Positions 36,961-46,918 of a DNA stretch of 64,000 nt are shown here, one piece after another. The stretch lies in contig CACMQA010000005.1 of NCBI GenBank assembly GCA_902615715.1, positions 55,116 to 119,115 of the forward strand, given 5' to 3'. The notes under the pieces are model-generated. The model searched no databases, was not told where the DNA came from, and saw only the letters and a list, made by a program, of their open reading frames with translations. Origin of the DNA: an uncultured Pelagibacteraceae bacterium (GTDB taxonomy: Bacteria; Pseudomonadota; Alphaproteobacteria; Pelagibacterales; Pelagibacteraceae). A program made the position numbers and the translations under genes. Numbering within the stretch: position 1 is the stretch's first letter; each line of letters opens with the position of its first letter.

Positions 36961-38295
36961 TTGAATAAAAAAATTTTTATTAAAACTTTTGGCTGCCAAA
37001 TGAATGAATACGATAGTAATCGTATTTTAGATTTAACAAAAAAAATAAATTATTTTGTGACAAAAAAATTAGACGAGGCAAACTGTTATATCTTAAATAC
37101 ATGCCACATAAGAGAAAAGGCAACGGACAAAGTTTACCATGATATTGGTAGAGTAAAGAAAGAGTTTAGAAATAAAAAAAAACCTATTGTATTAGTTACA
37201 GGCTGTGTAGCTCAGGCAGAGGGAGACATTCTTTTAAAAAAAGAAAAATATATCGATGCTGTTATTGGACCACAATCTTATCATCAAATTAATAGTACAA
37301 TCTTGAATCTTGAGAAAAAAATTAAGCCATTAAATTTGACAGAATTTGATGTAATAGAAAAATTCGATAGTTTAAATTCTTTAAAGAACTCAAATAATAA
37401 AATTTCATCATATTTAACAATACAAGAGGGTTGTGATAAATTTTGTAAATTTTGTGTTGTACCATATACGCGTGGAGCAGAATTTTCGCGATCTATAAAA
37501 GAATTATTATTAGAGGCAAATCAACTCGTGGAAAATGGCGCTAAAGAAATTACATTGTTAGGTCAAAACGTAAACGCTTATAATTATAAAAGTAAAAAAC
37601 TTTCTAACTTAATAATTGAACTTTCAAAAATTAAAAATTTGAAAAGAATAAGATATACGACTTCTCATCCAAGAGATTTTACTGAGGACCTTATAGAAGC
37701 CCACAAAGATTGTAAAAAATTGATGCCTTCTATTCACCTTCCAGTTCAGAGTGGCTCAAACAAAATTTTAGAAAGTATGAACAGAAGACATAGTATTGAA
37801 GAATATTTAGATGTGATTGAAAAACTAAAGAATGTCAATCCAGAGATAAAATTCTCAAGTGATTTTATTATTGGCTATCCAGGAGAAACAGAAGAAGACT
37901 TTCAAATGACTCTTGCGCTTTTGAAGAATGTTCACTTTATAAATTCATATTCATATTTATATAGCCCTCGTCCAGGCACACCAGCTTTTAATTTAACTTT
38001 AGTAAATCAAAAAATTGCTAAAGAAAGATTATATATTTTTCAAAATGTTGCAGAAAAAATTAAATCAGAATATAGACAAAAACTAGTAAACAAAAAATCT
38101 ATAGTTTTATTTGAAAATAAAATTCAAAATGAGAATAAATTTTTTGGAAGAGATGAATTTTTTAATTCTGTAATAGTAAAAAGTGAAAAAAATCTAATTG
38201 GTACGATCCAAAGTGTAAAAATTTTAAAAATAAATCGAAATACTCTTTTTGGAGAATTAATTTCAAATTTTAATCAAAAAAATTGTGCGGCCTAA
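36961..38295 (+). CDS. miaB: tRNA-2-methylthio-N6-dimethylallyladenosine synthase MiaB
   Basis: A radical-SAM methylthiotransferase of 444 residues. The N-terminal domain has KTFGCQMNEYDS and two more conserved cysteines (NTCHIREKA, VTGCVAQAEGD) for one 4Fe-4S cluster. The radical-SAM motif is CDKFCKFCVVPYTRG. A C-terminal TRAM domain follows. It adds the methylthio group to A37 of tRNAs reading U-starting codons. The start is a TTG at 36961, needed to include the first strand KKIFIKTFG; no ATG is available before MNEYDS. Confidence 0.97.
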   Translation: MNKKIFIKTFGCQMNEYDSNRILDLTKKINYFVTKKLDEANCYILNTCHIREKATDKVYHDIGRVKKEFRNKKKPIVLVTGCVAQAEGDILLKKEKYIDAVIGPQSYHQINSTILNLEKKIKPLNLTEFDVIEKFDSLNSLKNSNNKISSYLTIQEGCDKFCKFCVVPYTRGAEFSRSIKELLLEANQLVENGAKEITLLGQNVNAYNYKSKKLSNLIIELSKIKNLKRIRYTTSHPRDFTEDLIEAHKDCKKLMPSIHLPVQSGSNKILESMNRRHSIEEYLDVIEKLKNVNPEIKFSSDFIIGYPGETEEDFQMTLALLKNVHFINSYSYLYSPRPGTPAFNLTLVNQKIAKERLYIFQNVAEKIKSEYRQKLVNKKSIVLFENKIQNENKFFGRDEFFNSVIVKSEKNLIGTIQSVKILKINRNTLFGELISNFNQKNCAA

Positions 38296-38299
38296 ATAC

Positions 38300-39304
38300 A
38301 TGTCTGAAATAAGTAAGTTAGAACAAAATCTGATTATAAAAAAAATTGATAATGAAACAGTTAATATATCAATTAATAATAATGAAATGTTAATGGCTAT
38401 TGTTGGTGAATTTGATAAAAATCTTAAAAATTTATCTAAATTAACGCAAACAGACGTTTTTTTTAGAGGAAATTCTATTACGTGCAAAGGTAGTAATGAA
38501 AATTCATTACTATTTTGTGGAGCCATTAGGTTCTTAGTAAATAAATATTTATTAACCAATGTTATAGAAAAAGAAGATATAATTTTATCTGTGAAAGAAA
38601 ATGTGGAAATGGAAAAATCAAATATTAAGAGTTTTAAACAATTAATTAAAACTCCAAAAAAATCTGTAATAGCAAGATCTGAAAAGCAATCAGAATACAT
38701 TAAGGCTTTAAAAGAAAATGATATTGTAATGTCTTTGGGGCCAGCTGGAACAGGGAAAAGTTTTTTAGCAGTTTCAGTAGCAATAACTTTATTGATGGAA
38801 AAAAAAATAGATAGAGTCATTTTATCAAGACCTGCCGTTGAGGCTGGAGAAAAATTAGGGTTTTTACCAGGTGATATGAAAGAAAAAGTCGATCCTTATT
38901 TAAGACCTTTATATGATGCTTTATATGAACTTTTTGGTGCCGATAAAATAGAAAAAAAAATTGAAACTGGTGAAATAGAAATTGCACCCCTAGCTTTCAT
39001 GAGAGGAAGGACATTAAAAAATTGCTTCGCAATTCTAGATGAAGCTCAAAATGCAACAGAAACTCAAATAAAGATGTTTTTAACAAGAATAGGAGAAAAC
39101 TCAAAATTAGTGGTGAACGGAGACCCTAGCCAAGTAGATTTAATAAATAAAACTCATTCTGGTTTGATTAAGTCTAAAAATATTCTCAAAGACCTTGAAG
39201 AAATAAAAATTATTGAATTTGATCATAATGATGTTGTAAGACATCCGCTTGTTTCAAAAATCATTAGGGCTTATAAAAATAAAAGCACTGATGATAAAAA
39301 TTAA
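38300..39304 (+). CDS. PhoH-like ATPase (YbeZ)
   Basis: A 334-residue ATPase with a KH-like N-terminal domain and a P-loop domain: Walker A SLGPAGTGKSFLAV, a RPAVEAGEKLGFLPGDMKEKVDPYLRPLYD run unique to PhoH, and Walker B AILDEAQNAT. It acts with the RNase-like YbeY, encoded next, in rRNA processing. I use the ATG at 38300, four bases after the miaB stop; an earlier in-frame start would overlap miaB. It overlaps ybeY by 14 bases. Confidence 0.95.
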   Translation: MSEISKLEQNLIIKKIDNETVNISINNNEMLMAIVGEFDKNLKNLSKLTQTDVFFRGNSITCKGSNENSLLFCGAIRFLVNKYLLTNVIEKEDIILSVKENVEMEKSNIKSFKQLIKTPKKSVIARSEKQSEYIKALKENDIVMSLGPAGTGKSFLAVSVAITLLMEKKIDRVILSRPAVEAGEKLGFLPGDMKEKVDPYLRPLYDALYELFGADKIEKKIETGEIEIAPLAFMRGRTLKNCFAILDEAQNATETQIKMFLTRIGENSKLVVNGDPSQVDLINKTHSGLIKSKNILKDLEEIKIIEFDHNDVVRHPLVSKIIRAYKNKSTDDKN

Positions 39305-39758
39305 TGTTATAACAAGTAATCTTAATTGGTTTCAATATATAAAGAGCCCAAATTCTTACATTGATAGGAAAATAAAAAAATTAAACTCAAAAAATAAAAA
39401 AAGATTTAAAAATGAATTTTTTTGCAATCTTCTTCTATCAGATGAAAAAGAAATTAAGTTTTTAAATAAAAAGTTTAGAAAGAAAAATAAAACTACAGAT
39501 ATATTATCTTTTCCATTTCATACCAACAAAGAACTAAAAAAAGAAATAAAAAAAGAAAAGGAAATTTATCTTGGTGATATAATAATAAATTTAAATAAAA
39601 TTGAATTTAGAAATCATTTAAAAAAATTCAAAAATGAGTTTGATCGATTATGGATTCATGGATTAGTTCATTTATTTGGATATGATCACAAAAAAAATAG
39701 TGATTTTATCGAAATGAACAAGATTGAGAGAAAATATTTGAATTCAATAAATGCTTGA
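39291..39758 (+). CDS. ybeY: Endoribonuclease YbeY
   Basis: A 155-residue metal-dependent RNase. The metal site H-G-x-x-H-L-x-G-Y-D-H is intact as HGLVHLFGYDHKKNSDF, and KTTDILSFPFH is the other conserved segment. It helps mature 16S rRNA and check ribosome quality. The ATG at 39291 is preferred because it gives an N-terminus of normal length; upstream extension into phoH is unlikely. It overlaps phoH and lnt. The corC/tlyC gene often found between ybeY and lnt is absent. Confidence 0.95.
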   Translation: MIKINVITSNLNWFQYIKSPNSYIDRKIKKLNSKNKKRFKNEFFCNLLLSDEKEIKFLNKKFRKKNKTTDILSFPFHTNKELKKEIKKEKEIYLGDIIINLNKIEFRNHLKKFKNEFDRLWIHGLVHLFGYDHKKNSDFIEMNKIERKYLNSINA

Positions 39759-41307
39759 AAAACATTTAAATAACCGTTTTTTTATTATTTGTTTAATACC
39801 ATCTATATTAGGCGCTCTAACTGTATTATCTTTTCAACCTTTTAACTTTACAATAATAAATTTAATAATATTTCCATTATTATTTTATTTAATCAATTAT
39901 ATTAATAAAAAATCTAAAGTAGTTTTTAGAAAAAAACCTTACAAAATAAATTTATTTTTATTAGGTTTGTTCTTTGGCTTTGGTTTTTATTTAAGCGGCA
40001 TATCTTGGATTACTAATTCTCTTACTTTTGACAATAATTTTAAAGTACTTATTCCTTTTGCAATAATATTTATACCTTTATTTTTAAGTCTGTTCATGGC
40101 TTTTACAATTTTACTTGTTGGCCCACACTTAAAATTTAATTTCCACTCTATTTTGCTTTTGGCTTCTAGTTTAGCTATTTCTGATTACATTAGATCAAAG
40201 ATACTTACTGGTTTTCCTTGGAATTTGTGGGCTTATAGTACTGTATGGATGAGAGAAAATTTGCAAATTTTAAATGATGTAGGACTTTATGCTTACAATT
40301 TATTCGTAATTACGATTTTTATTTTTCCGGTAATATTACTTTTTAATTTAAGTTTATTTAAGAAATGTCTTTACTTAATTAGTGTAAGTTCAATATTATT
40401 AAGCTTATTTATATACGGAAATTACCAAATTAACCAAAATAATAAAAAATTAAAAGATGAAAGTAATAAAATATTTGTAAAAATTATATCACCAAATTTT
40501 GAATTAGAATATGGGTTAAGCGCAATACAGATTAAGGAAAGATTAAACAAATTAATAAGATTTAGCGAGCCAGACAGACAAAAAAAAACTTTGTTTATAT
40601 GGCCTGAAGGAGTGTTTAGCGGATATAGTTATGATGAAATAAAAGATTTTAAAAAAATTTTTTCAGACAATTTCTCAAAAGAACATTTAATTATTTTTGG
40701 AACAAACAAACTTGATCCATCAACAGGAAACTTTTTTAATAGTATGCTAATTGTTGATAAAGATTTTGAAATTATTCAAGGATATAATAAATTAAAATTA
40801 GTTCCATTTGGAGAGTTCGTTCCATTTGAAAAATTTCTTAGTAAATTTGGTTTAAAAAAAATTACAGAAGGTTATGGATCTTTTGAGAAAGGTGCCAAAA
40901 ACGTTAACCTTAAAATTAACAAAGCAGATATTTTACCTTTAATTTGTTATGAGGTTATTTTTACAGAACTTTTACAAAAATCTGATAGAAATACAAATAT
41001 CATTATTAATATTTCTGAAGATGGATGGTTTGGCCAATCTATAGGACCAGATCAACATTTTTCTAAGTCAATTTTTAGGGCAATTGAAAATAATACCTTT
41101 TTTTTAAGATCAGCCAATAAAGGTATAAGCGCAGTAATTGATAATAAAGGCAATATAGTCAAACAATTAAACAGAAATGAAGCTGGAAGTATTGAATTTG
41201 AAGTTCCACTAATAAAATCAAATAAAATTAAAAATGATTTGATCTTTTTTGTTCTTTTATTTACATATCTTTTTACCTTTGTAATTTTCAAAAAAAATGA
41301 AAAATAA
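39751..41307 (+). CDS. lnt: Apolipoprotein N-acyltransferase
   Basis: A 518-residue inner-membrane protein with several N-terminal transmembrane segments and a periplasmic nitrilase-like domain. The catalytic triad is visible: Glu in [10 protein letters not shown], Lys in [14 protein letters not shown] and Cys in LICYEVIF. It adds the third acyl chain to lipoproteins, so LptE, the DUF3576 protein and the BON lipoprotein from this window are likely clients. It overlaps metK by 11 bases. Confidence 0.96.
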   Translation: MLEKHLNNRFFIICLIPSILGALTVLSFQPFNFTIINLIIFPLLFYLINYINKKSKVVFRKKPYKINLFLLGLFFGFGFYLSGISWITNSLTFDNNFKVLIPFAIIFIPLFLSLFMAFTILLVGPHLKFNFHSILLLASSLAISDYIRSKILTGFPWNLWAYSTVWMRENLQILNDVGLYAYNLFVITIFIFPVILLFNLSLFKKCLYLISVSSILLSLFIYGNYQINQNNKKLKDESNKIFVKIISPNFELEYGLSAIQIKERLNKLIRFSEPDRQKKTLFIWPEGVFSGYSYDEIKDFKKIFSDNFSKEHLIIFGTNKLDPSTGNFFNSMLIVDKDFEIIQGYNKLKLVPFGEFVPFEKFLSKFGLKKITEGYGSFEKGAKNVNLKINKADILPLICYEVIFTELLQKSDRNTNIIINISEDGWFGQSIGPDQHFSKSIFRAIENNTFFLRSANKGISAVIDNKGNIVKQLNRNEAGSIEFEVPLIKSNKIKNDLIFFVLLFTYLFTFVIFKKNEK

Positions 41308-42463
41308 TTATCTATTTACAAGTGAGTCAGTTTCAGAAGGGCATCCAGATAAAGTTTGCGATAGAATATCGGATATGGTTGTAGACTCATATTTATCACT
41401 TGACCCAGAATCTAGAGTTGCTTGTGAAACACTAACTACTACTAACAAAGTTGTTTTAGCAGGTGAAACCAGAGGTCCAAAAATTAACAAAGAGGAATTA
41501 ATTTCTAAAGTAAGAGAGTGCATAAAAGATATCGGATACGATCAAGAAGGTTTTAGTTGGAAGACGGCAAATATCGAGACGCATCTTCATGAACAATCTA
41601 CTGATATTGCCATGGGAGTCGACTCTAAGGATAACAAAGATGAAGGAGCCGGAGATCAGGGTATCATGTTTGGATATGCTTGTAACGAGACAGATGAGCT
41701 TATGCCAGCTCCAATATATTACTCTCATAAAATTTTAAGATTAATGGCAAAAGATAGAAAAAGTGGAAAATTGGTAGGAATAGAGCCAGACTCTAAAAGT
41801 CAGGTCACAATGATGTATGAAAATGAAAAACCAATTAAGGTTACGTCAGTAGTTATTTCAACTCAACATTCAAAAGATCTTAATCAAGAAAAAGTCAGAG
41901 AAGCAATCATTCCATATATTCAAAAATCAATTCCTAAAAATTTTTTAACAGATTTAAATCCTGAAGAAATTTACATTAATCCAACAGGACAATTCATAAT
42001 TGGTGGACCAGATGGCGATACTGGACTAACAGGGCGAAAAATAATTGTTGATACTTACGGTGGTGCTGCACCGCATGGTGGAGGGGCATTTTCAGGAAAA
42101 GATCCAACTAAAGTTGATAGATCTGCAGCTTACGCTTCAAGATATTTAGCAAAGAATGTAGTAGCTTCAGGCATCTCTGAAAAATGTTTAATTCAACTGG
42201 CTTACGCTATAGGAGTATCAAAGCCTTTATCGATTTTTATTAAATTAGCCAGCGGAGATGAAGGGAAAGTAGATAAGGTAAAAAAAATAATTGAGGACAA
42301 TTTTAACTTATCTCCAAGAGGGATAAGAGAAATGTTAAAATTAAACAATCCTATATATGAGGTTACGTCTGCTTATGGTCACTTCGGCAGAAAGTCTTCC
42401 AATAAAGGTGAATTTACATGGGAAAAAACAGATAAAGTCGATTTATTTAAACAGCAATCTTGA
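41297..42463 (+). CDS. metK: S-adenosylmethionine synthetase
   Basis: A 388-residue enzyme making SAM from methionine and ATP. The N-terminal [21 protein letters not shown] has the ATP-binding histidine. [12 protein letters not shown] and [22 protein letters not shown] are the two PROSITE-like signatures. SAM made here serves MiaB, RsmG, RsmI and UbiE in the same window. I saw no SAM riboswitch upstream; it lies inside the lnt reading frame. Its stop overlaps the candidate nusA promoter. Confidence 0.98.
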   Translation: MKNNYLFTSESVSEGHPDKVCDRISDMVVDSYLSLDPESRVACETLTTTNKVVLAGETRGPKINKEELISKVRECIKDIGYDQEGFSWKTANIETHLHEQSTDIAMGVDSKDNKDEGAGDQGIMFGYACNETDELMPAPIYYSHKILRLMAKDRKSGKLVGIEPDSKSQVTMMYENEKPIKVTSVVISTQHSKDLNQEKVREAIIPYIQKSIPKNFLTDLNPEEIYINPTGQFIIGGPDGDTGLTGRKIIVDTYGGAAPHGGGAFSGKDPTKVDRSAAYASRYLAKNVVASGISEKCLIQLAYAIGVSKPLSIFIKLASGDEGKVDKVKKIIEDNFNLSPRGIREMLKLNNPIYEVTSAYGHFGRKSSNKGEFTWEKTDKVDLFKQQS

Positions 42464-42488
42464 AAAAACCTTAATTTTTTTTTATAAG
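42460..42488 (+). promoter_or_regulatory. Candidate sigma-70 promoter for the nusA operon
   Basis: TTGAAA (42460-42465), overlapping the metK stop, and TATAAG (42483-42488) are spaced by 17 bases, a strong match to the housekeeping consensus. A start near 42495 would give a leader of about 50 bases, which includes the hairpin at 42509-42530. Confidence 0.55.
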
Positions 42489-42508
42489 TAGTTAAATTTG
42501 AAACTTTC

Positions 42509-42535
42509 AAAATGGGCACTAGCCCATTTTTTTTT
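42509..42535 (+). terminator. Intrinsic terminator/attenuator hairpin before nusA
   Basis: AAAATGGGC and GCCCATTTT pair in a perfect 9-base stem around ACTA, followed by more T residues up to 42535. This is a textbook intrinsic terminator. It ends metK transcription or, being downstream of a promoter and directly before the nusA ribosome-binding site AGGGG, can attenuate the nusA operon. Confidence 0.88.
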
Positions 42536-42546
42536 AGGGGTAAAGC

Positions 42547-44097
42547 ATGTTAAATAGAGGATTAGATAAACAAGAGCTTTTGAGAATAGTTGAGGCAGTT
42601 GCAAACGAAAAATCTATTGATAAAGAGCTTGTAATAGGTTCGATGGAGAGCGCTATACAGAAAGCTGCTCTGACGAAATTCGGAAATGATAATAATATTG
42701 AAGTTATTATTGATAGAGAGAGTGGAGATATAAAGATTCAAAAAGTTTTAGATATTGTTGAGAACGTAGAGGACTCTGGTAGAGAAATAACTTTACAAGA
42801 TGCAAAAAAAATTGATCCGAAAAATAAAGATTTGAAAGTAGGAGAAAAAATTTTTGAAGAGTTACCACAAATAGATTTTGGCCGTATAGCAGCTCAAAGT
42901 GCTAAACAAGTTATTAGTAGCAGAGTAAGAGAAGCTGAAAAAAACAGACAATATGATGACTTCATCGAGAAACAAGGACAAATATTAAGTGGAATTATTA
43001 AAAGATTAGAATACGGAAATGTAATTGTTGATTTGGGTAAAGCTGAAGGAGTGATAAAAAAAGATGAATTAATACCGAGAGAAATTTTAAAAACAGGTGA
43101 CAGAGTAAAAGCTTATTGTTATGAAGTAAGAAAAGAGCTAAAAGGTCATCAAATATTTTTATCAAGAGCACACCCACAATTTTTAGCTAAATTATTTTTT
43201 CAAGAAGTACCCGAAATATATGAAGGTACTATTGAAATTAAATCAGTAGCTAGAGACCCTGGAAGTAGAGCTAAAATTTGTGTTCATTCACAAGACTCTT
43301 CTATTGATCCAGTTGGTGCATGTGTAGGAATGCGAGGAAGTAGAGTTCAAACTATTGTGAATGAATTGCATGGAGAAAAAATTGACATTATTAAATGGAC
43401 AGAAGATTTACCTACACTTATTTCAGAGTCTTTATCGCCTGCAGAAATACAAAGAGTTTTAATAGATCAAGATAACAAAAGAATTGATATAATTTTAACT
43501 GAGGAAAATTTAAGTAAAGCAATCGGAAGAAGAGGACAAAATGTTAGATTAGCATCAAAGTTAACTAATTTTGAAATTGATATTTTAACAGACAAGGAAG
43601 ACTCTGAACGAAGGCAAGCAGAATTTAAAGAAAGAACTGAAACTTTGATAAAGAATCTTGAGGTAGATGAAACTTTGGGTCAACTTTTAGTATCCGAGGG
43701 TTTTATATCGATTGATGAAATAGCTCAATCGAAACCTGATGATATCTCAAAGATAGATGCTATAGACGAAGAAACCGCAAAAGAACTAATTACTAGATCG
43801 AAAGAGACCATTGTTAAGGAAAAAGAAGAGGTCGCTCTTAAATTGAAAGAATTAGGAGTTGAGGATAGTTTAATTAGTTTAAAAGGCATGACTCAAGGAA
43901 TGCTAGTTATATTAGGTCAAAAAAATATAAAAAAATTAAGTGATTTTGCAGATCTTTCTTCAGATGAATTAATTGGAGGTTATGACGAAATCAAAGGAAA
44001 AAAAATTAGGATTGATGGATATTTAGAGGAATTTTCATTATCTAGAAAAGAAGCAGACGACTTAATTATGGCTGCAAGAGAAATAGTGTACAAGTAA
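42547..44097 (+). CDS. nusA: Transcription termination/antitermination factor NusA
   Basis: The 516-residue protein has an N-terminal RNA-polymerase-binding domain (VANEKSIDKELVIGSMESAIQKAA), an S1 domain (GIIKRLEYGNVIVDLGKAEGVI), two KH domains (DPVGACVGMRGSRVQTIV; KAIGRRGQNVRLA) and two C-terminal acidic helix-hairpin repeats. It modulates pausing and termination. The site AGGGG lies six bases before the ATG, right after the hairpin's T-run. rimP, usual upstream of nusA, is absent. Confidence 0.97.
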   Translation: MLNRGLDKQELLRIVEAVANEKSIDKELVIGSMESAIQKAALTKFGNDNNIEVIIDRESGDIKIQKVLDIVENVEDSGREITLQDAKKIDPKNKDLKVGEKIFEELPQIDFGRIAAQSAKQVISSRVREAEKNRQYDDFIEKQGQILSGIIKRLEYGNVIVDLGKAEGVIKKDELIPREILKTGDRVKAYCYEVRKELKGHQIFLSRAHPQFLAKLFFQEVPEIYEGTIEIKSVARDPGSRAKICVHSQDSSIDPVGACVGMRGSRVQTIVNELHGEKIDIIKWTEDLPTLISESLSPAEIQRVLIDQDNKRIDIILTEENLSKAIGRRGQNVRLASKLTNFEIDILTDKEDSERRQAEFKERTETLIKNLEVDETLGQLLVSEGFISIDEIAQSKPDDISKIDAIDEETAKELITRSKETIVKEKEEVALKLKELGVEDSLISLKGMTQGMLVILGQKNIKKLSDFADLSSDELIGGYDEIKGKKIRIDGYLEEFSLSRKEADDLIMAAREIVYK

Positions 44098-44101
44098 TGT
44101 T

Positions 44102-46282
44102 ATGGATAAAGATAAAAAAAAAACACTTACAATTTCGTCTAATTTAAAAAAAAAAATTGATACATCATCTATATCAACTTCTGGTAAAAAATCTTTTTCA
44201 GTGGAGAAAAAAAAGCCTTTTAGACCAAATAAAGCTTTCAACAAAAGTATGTCTGCTCCAAATATTAATTTCAATCCAGATATTAAGAAAAAAAATTTTG
44301 CAAGAAAGTTTATCGAGCAACAGGCTACCAAAGAATTCATAAAAAAAGATAATAAGCCAGCAGGTAAAAGTAAACTTAAACTAAAAGGTCCAGTAGATAA
44401 ACGAGATTTTAAATTAACAGTCTCACGAGCATTAAATGTAGAAGAGATAGAAATTAAACAAAGAAGTTTAGCATCAGTAAAACGTGCTAGACTTAAAGAA
44501 AAAAAGAAACCAGAAGGTGAAGAAAAAAAAGAATTTAAAAAAGTAATAAGAGAGGTAAAAATACCAGAGCAAATAACGATTCAAGAACTTTCAAATAGAA
44601 TGGCAGAAAAATCAAGCGACATTATAAAATTCTTATTTAATATGAAGGTTGTTGCTACAATTAATCATAATATTGATAAAGATACTGCCGAATATATTGT
44701 TAAAGAGTTTGGCCATAAACCTATATTAGAGGAAGGGCCCTCTATTGAAGCTAGTAAATCTAAAGAAAAATTTTTAGGTGAGGTAAAAAACAGACCACCA
44801 GTAGTAACAATAATGGGACATGTTGATCATGGTAAAACTTCATTGTTAGACTCCTTAAGGGATAGCAACGTTGTTTCTGGAGAGCACGGTGGAATAACAC
44901 AACATATTGGAGCATATCAAGTAAAGACTGAAAACAATAAACTTATAACATTTATAGATACACCAGGTCACGCAGCTTTTACAGAAATGAGAGCAAGGGG
45001 TTCTAAAATAACTGATATTGTTATTTTAGTAGTTGCAGCAGACGATGGTATTAAACCTCAAACAGTGGAGGCGATAAAACATGCTAAAGCTGCAAAGGTC
45101 CCTATAATTGTTGCAATTAATAAATGTGATCTACCTGAAAAAAATATAAGTAAAATTAAAAATGAAATGATGCAGTATGAGTTAATAGCTGAAGATTTAA
45201 GTGGGGATACATTATTTGTTGAGGTTTCAGCTTTAAAGAAAATGAATCTAGATAAACTTAAAGAGTCTATTTTATTACAATCCGAAATTTTAGACTTGAA
45301 AGCTTCATATAGTGATAAAGCAAGAGGAGTAGTTATTGAGTCAAAAATAGATAAAGGTAAAGGTCCCGTCTCAACAATTTTAATTAGTAATGGAATATTA
45401 CACCGAGGTGATTATTTTATCTGCGGTGATACATGGGGAAAAATTAGGGCGATGATAGATTATCAAGGCAAAATGGTAAACGAAGCTCTTCCATCGATGC
45501 CTGTAGAAATTCTTGGAATGAATAGTTCTGCGTATGCTGGTGCAGAATTTATGGTAACAGACAATGAAGACGAAGCGAAAAAACTTTCTGAATTTAAAAA
45601 AAATAATAATGCACAAAGCAAAATATTAGCTAAAGATAAAACTACATTATTTGAAAATGTCAAAGCCAAAGATGAGCTGAATATAATTATAAAGTCTGAC
45701 GTCCAAGGTTCAAGCGAAGCATTAAAAATGGCAATAAACAAGATTGATCACAGTGAAGTAGAGGCAAAAATTATTCTTTCTGATATTGGTATGATAAATG
45801 AGACAGATGTCTCTTTAGCGAAAGCATCTAATGCGATTCTTATTGGATTTAATGTAAAACCAAATAGAGAGGCAAAAAAATTAGCAGAAGAGCAAAAAGT
45901 TAATATAAAATATTTTAATATTATTTATGAAGCTATTGATCATGTAGAAAAATCTTTATCAGGTTTACTTGAACCTGATATAAAAGAAACTGTTTTAGGC
46001 AGTGCGGAGATTCAGAAGATTTTTAAAGTTTCTAACGCTGGAAAAATTGCTGGATCAAAAGTAATAAGCGGTGAGGTAAAAAGTAAATCTAAAGCAAGAA
46101 TAATTAGAGATGGAGTAGTTGTATATAGTGGAGAAATTTTATCGTTATATAGAGAAAAAAATCAAGTGAAAGAAGTAGGTACCGGTTTAGAATGCGGAAT
46201 TAGTATTAAAGATTTTATTGATTTTAAAGAAAAAGATGTAATCGAGTCTTATATTTCTGAAGAAATTCAAAGATCAATTTAA
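44102..46282 (+). CDS. infB: Translation initiation factor IF-2
   Basis: A 726-residue GTPase, shorter than E. coli IF2 (890) because the N-terminal region is reduced. After a Lys-rich N-terminus and an IF2N domain comes the GTPase: MGHVDHGKTSLLDSLR (G1), DTPGHAAFTEMRARGS (G3), NKCDLPE (G4). Domains II-IV follow, with the C-terminal initiator-tRNA-binding domain complete to EEIQRSI. It positions fMet-tRNA on the 30S subunit. It follows nusA by four bases; ylxR, often between them, is missing. Confidence 0.98.
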   Translation: MDKDKKKTLTISSNLKKKIDTSSISTSGKKSFSVEKKKPFRPNKAFNKSMSAPNINFNPDIKKKNFARKFIEQQATKEFIKKDNKPAGKSKLKLKGPVDKRDFKLTVSRALNVEEIEIKQRSLASVKRARLKEKKKPEGEEKKEFKKVIREVKIPEQITIQELSNRMAEKSSDIIKFLFNMKVVATINHNIDKDTAEYIVKEFGHKPILEEGPSIEASKSKEKFLGEVKNRPPVVTIMGHVDHGKTSLLDSLRDSNVVSGEHGGITQHIGAYQVKTENNKLITFIDTPGHAAFTEMRARGSKITDIVILVVAADDGIKPQTVEAIKHAKAAKVPIIVAINKCDLPEKNISKIKNEMMQYELIAEDLSGDTLFVEVSALKKMNLDKLKESILLQSEILDLKASYSDKARGVVIESKIDKGKGPVSTILISNGILHRGDYFICGDTWGKIRAMIDYQGKMVNEALPSMPVEILGMNSSAYAGAEFMVTDNEDEAKKLSEFKKNNNAQSKILAKDKTTLFENVKAKDELNIIIKSDVQGSSEALKMAINKIDHSEVEAKIILSDIGMINETDVSLAKASNAILIGFNVKPNREAKKLAEEQKVNIKYFNIIYEAIDHVEKSLSGLLEPDIKETVLGSAEIQKIFKVSNAGKIAGSKVISGEVKSKSKARIIRDGVVVYSGEILSLYREKNQVKEVGTGLECGISIKDFIDFKEKDVIESYISEEIQRSI

Positions 46283-46284
46283 TA

Positions 46285-46686
46285 ATGATGGATAATCAAT
46301 CAAACCAAAGACCTTATAGCCAAAGACAATTAAGAGTTGGAGAATTAGTGAAACAAAATTTAGGAGAATTATTTATTAGAAATGAAGCTAAAATACCCTC
46401 GTTTAACTCTAAATTAATTACAGTCACAGAAGTTAGAATGACACCAGATTTAAAAACAGCCAGAGTTTACGTAATTCCTTTAGGGGGGATAGAAATTAAA
46501 GAAACAGTTAGGATCTTGACGGAGAACTCACATCTTGTTAGAAGAGCCTTGTCTAAAAGGCTAGATATAAAGTTTCTTCCTAAACTCACATTTGTTGAAG
46601 ATAACTCATTTGAATATGCTGAAAAGATAGAGAGAATTATTAAAAAAAATAAAGAAAATGATAAAGAAAAAAAAAGATACAATTAA
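46285..46686 (+). CDS. rbfA: Ribosome-binding factor A
   Basis: A 133-residue KH-fold protein that aids 30S maturation. Family marks are RQLRVGELVKQNLGELF, ITVTEVRMTPDLKTARVYV and LVRRALSKRLDIKFLPKLTFVEDNSFEYAEKI read in order. The C-terminal tail is lysine-rich and overlaps the rpsO start by 29 bases. truB, which normally lies between rbfA and rpsO, is absent. Confidence 0.96.
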   Translation: MMDNQSNQRPYSQRQLRVGELVKQNLGELFIRNEAKIPSFNSKLITVTEVRMTPDLKTARVYVIPLGGIEIKETVRILTENSHLVRRALSKRLDIKFLPKLTFVEDNSFEYAEKIERIIKKNKENDKEKKRYN

Positions 46687-46918
46687 GTCATTAGCCATAC
46701 ATGGTAAAGATGTTGGTTCTACAGAAGTTCAAATAGGACTACTCACTGATAAGATTACAAAATTATCAGATCATTTTAAAAGATTCAAAAAGGATAAACA
46801 TTCTACTTTAGGTTTAACAAAATCAGTCAATAAAAGGAAAAAACTTCTTACTTACCTTAAAAAGAAAAATGTTGAGTCCTATCAAAAGGTCATCAAACAA
46901 TTAAATTTAAGGAAATAA
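46658..46918 (+). CDS. rpsO: 30S ribosomal protein S15
   Basis: An 86-residue protein matching S15, with [37 protein letters not shown] and [17 protein letters not shown]. It binds 16S rRNA's central domain. The usual N-terminus (SITAERK) is replaced by a lysine-rich stretch, and the ATG at 46658 lies within the rbfA tail. Its last base is the first of the pnp start, giving TAATG coupling. S15 often represses its own mRNA, but the leader here is inside rbfA. Confidence 0.95.
   Translation: MIKKKKDTIKSLAIHGKDVGSTEVQIGLLTDKITKLSDHFKRFKKDKHSTLGLTKSVNKRKKLLTYLKKKNVESYQKVIKQLNLRK

Noticed and set aside
38263..38820. 185-codon antisense frame over phoH
   Set aside because: It is opposite a well-conserved PhoH ATPase, has no known motif, and looks like a by-product of codon bias.
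41200..41296. SAM riboswitch before metK
   Set aside because: The region is lnt coding sequence and shows no recognisable SAM-II or SAM-V pairing pattern.
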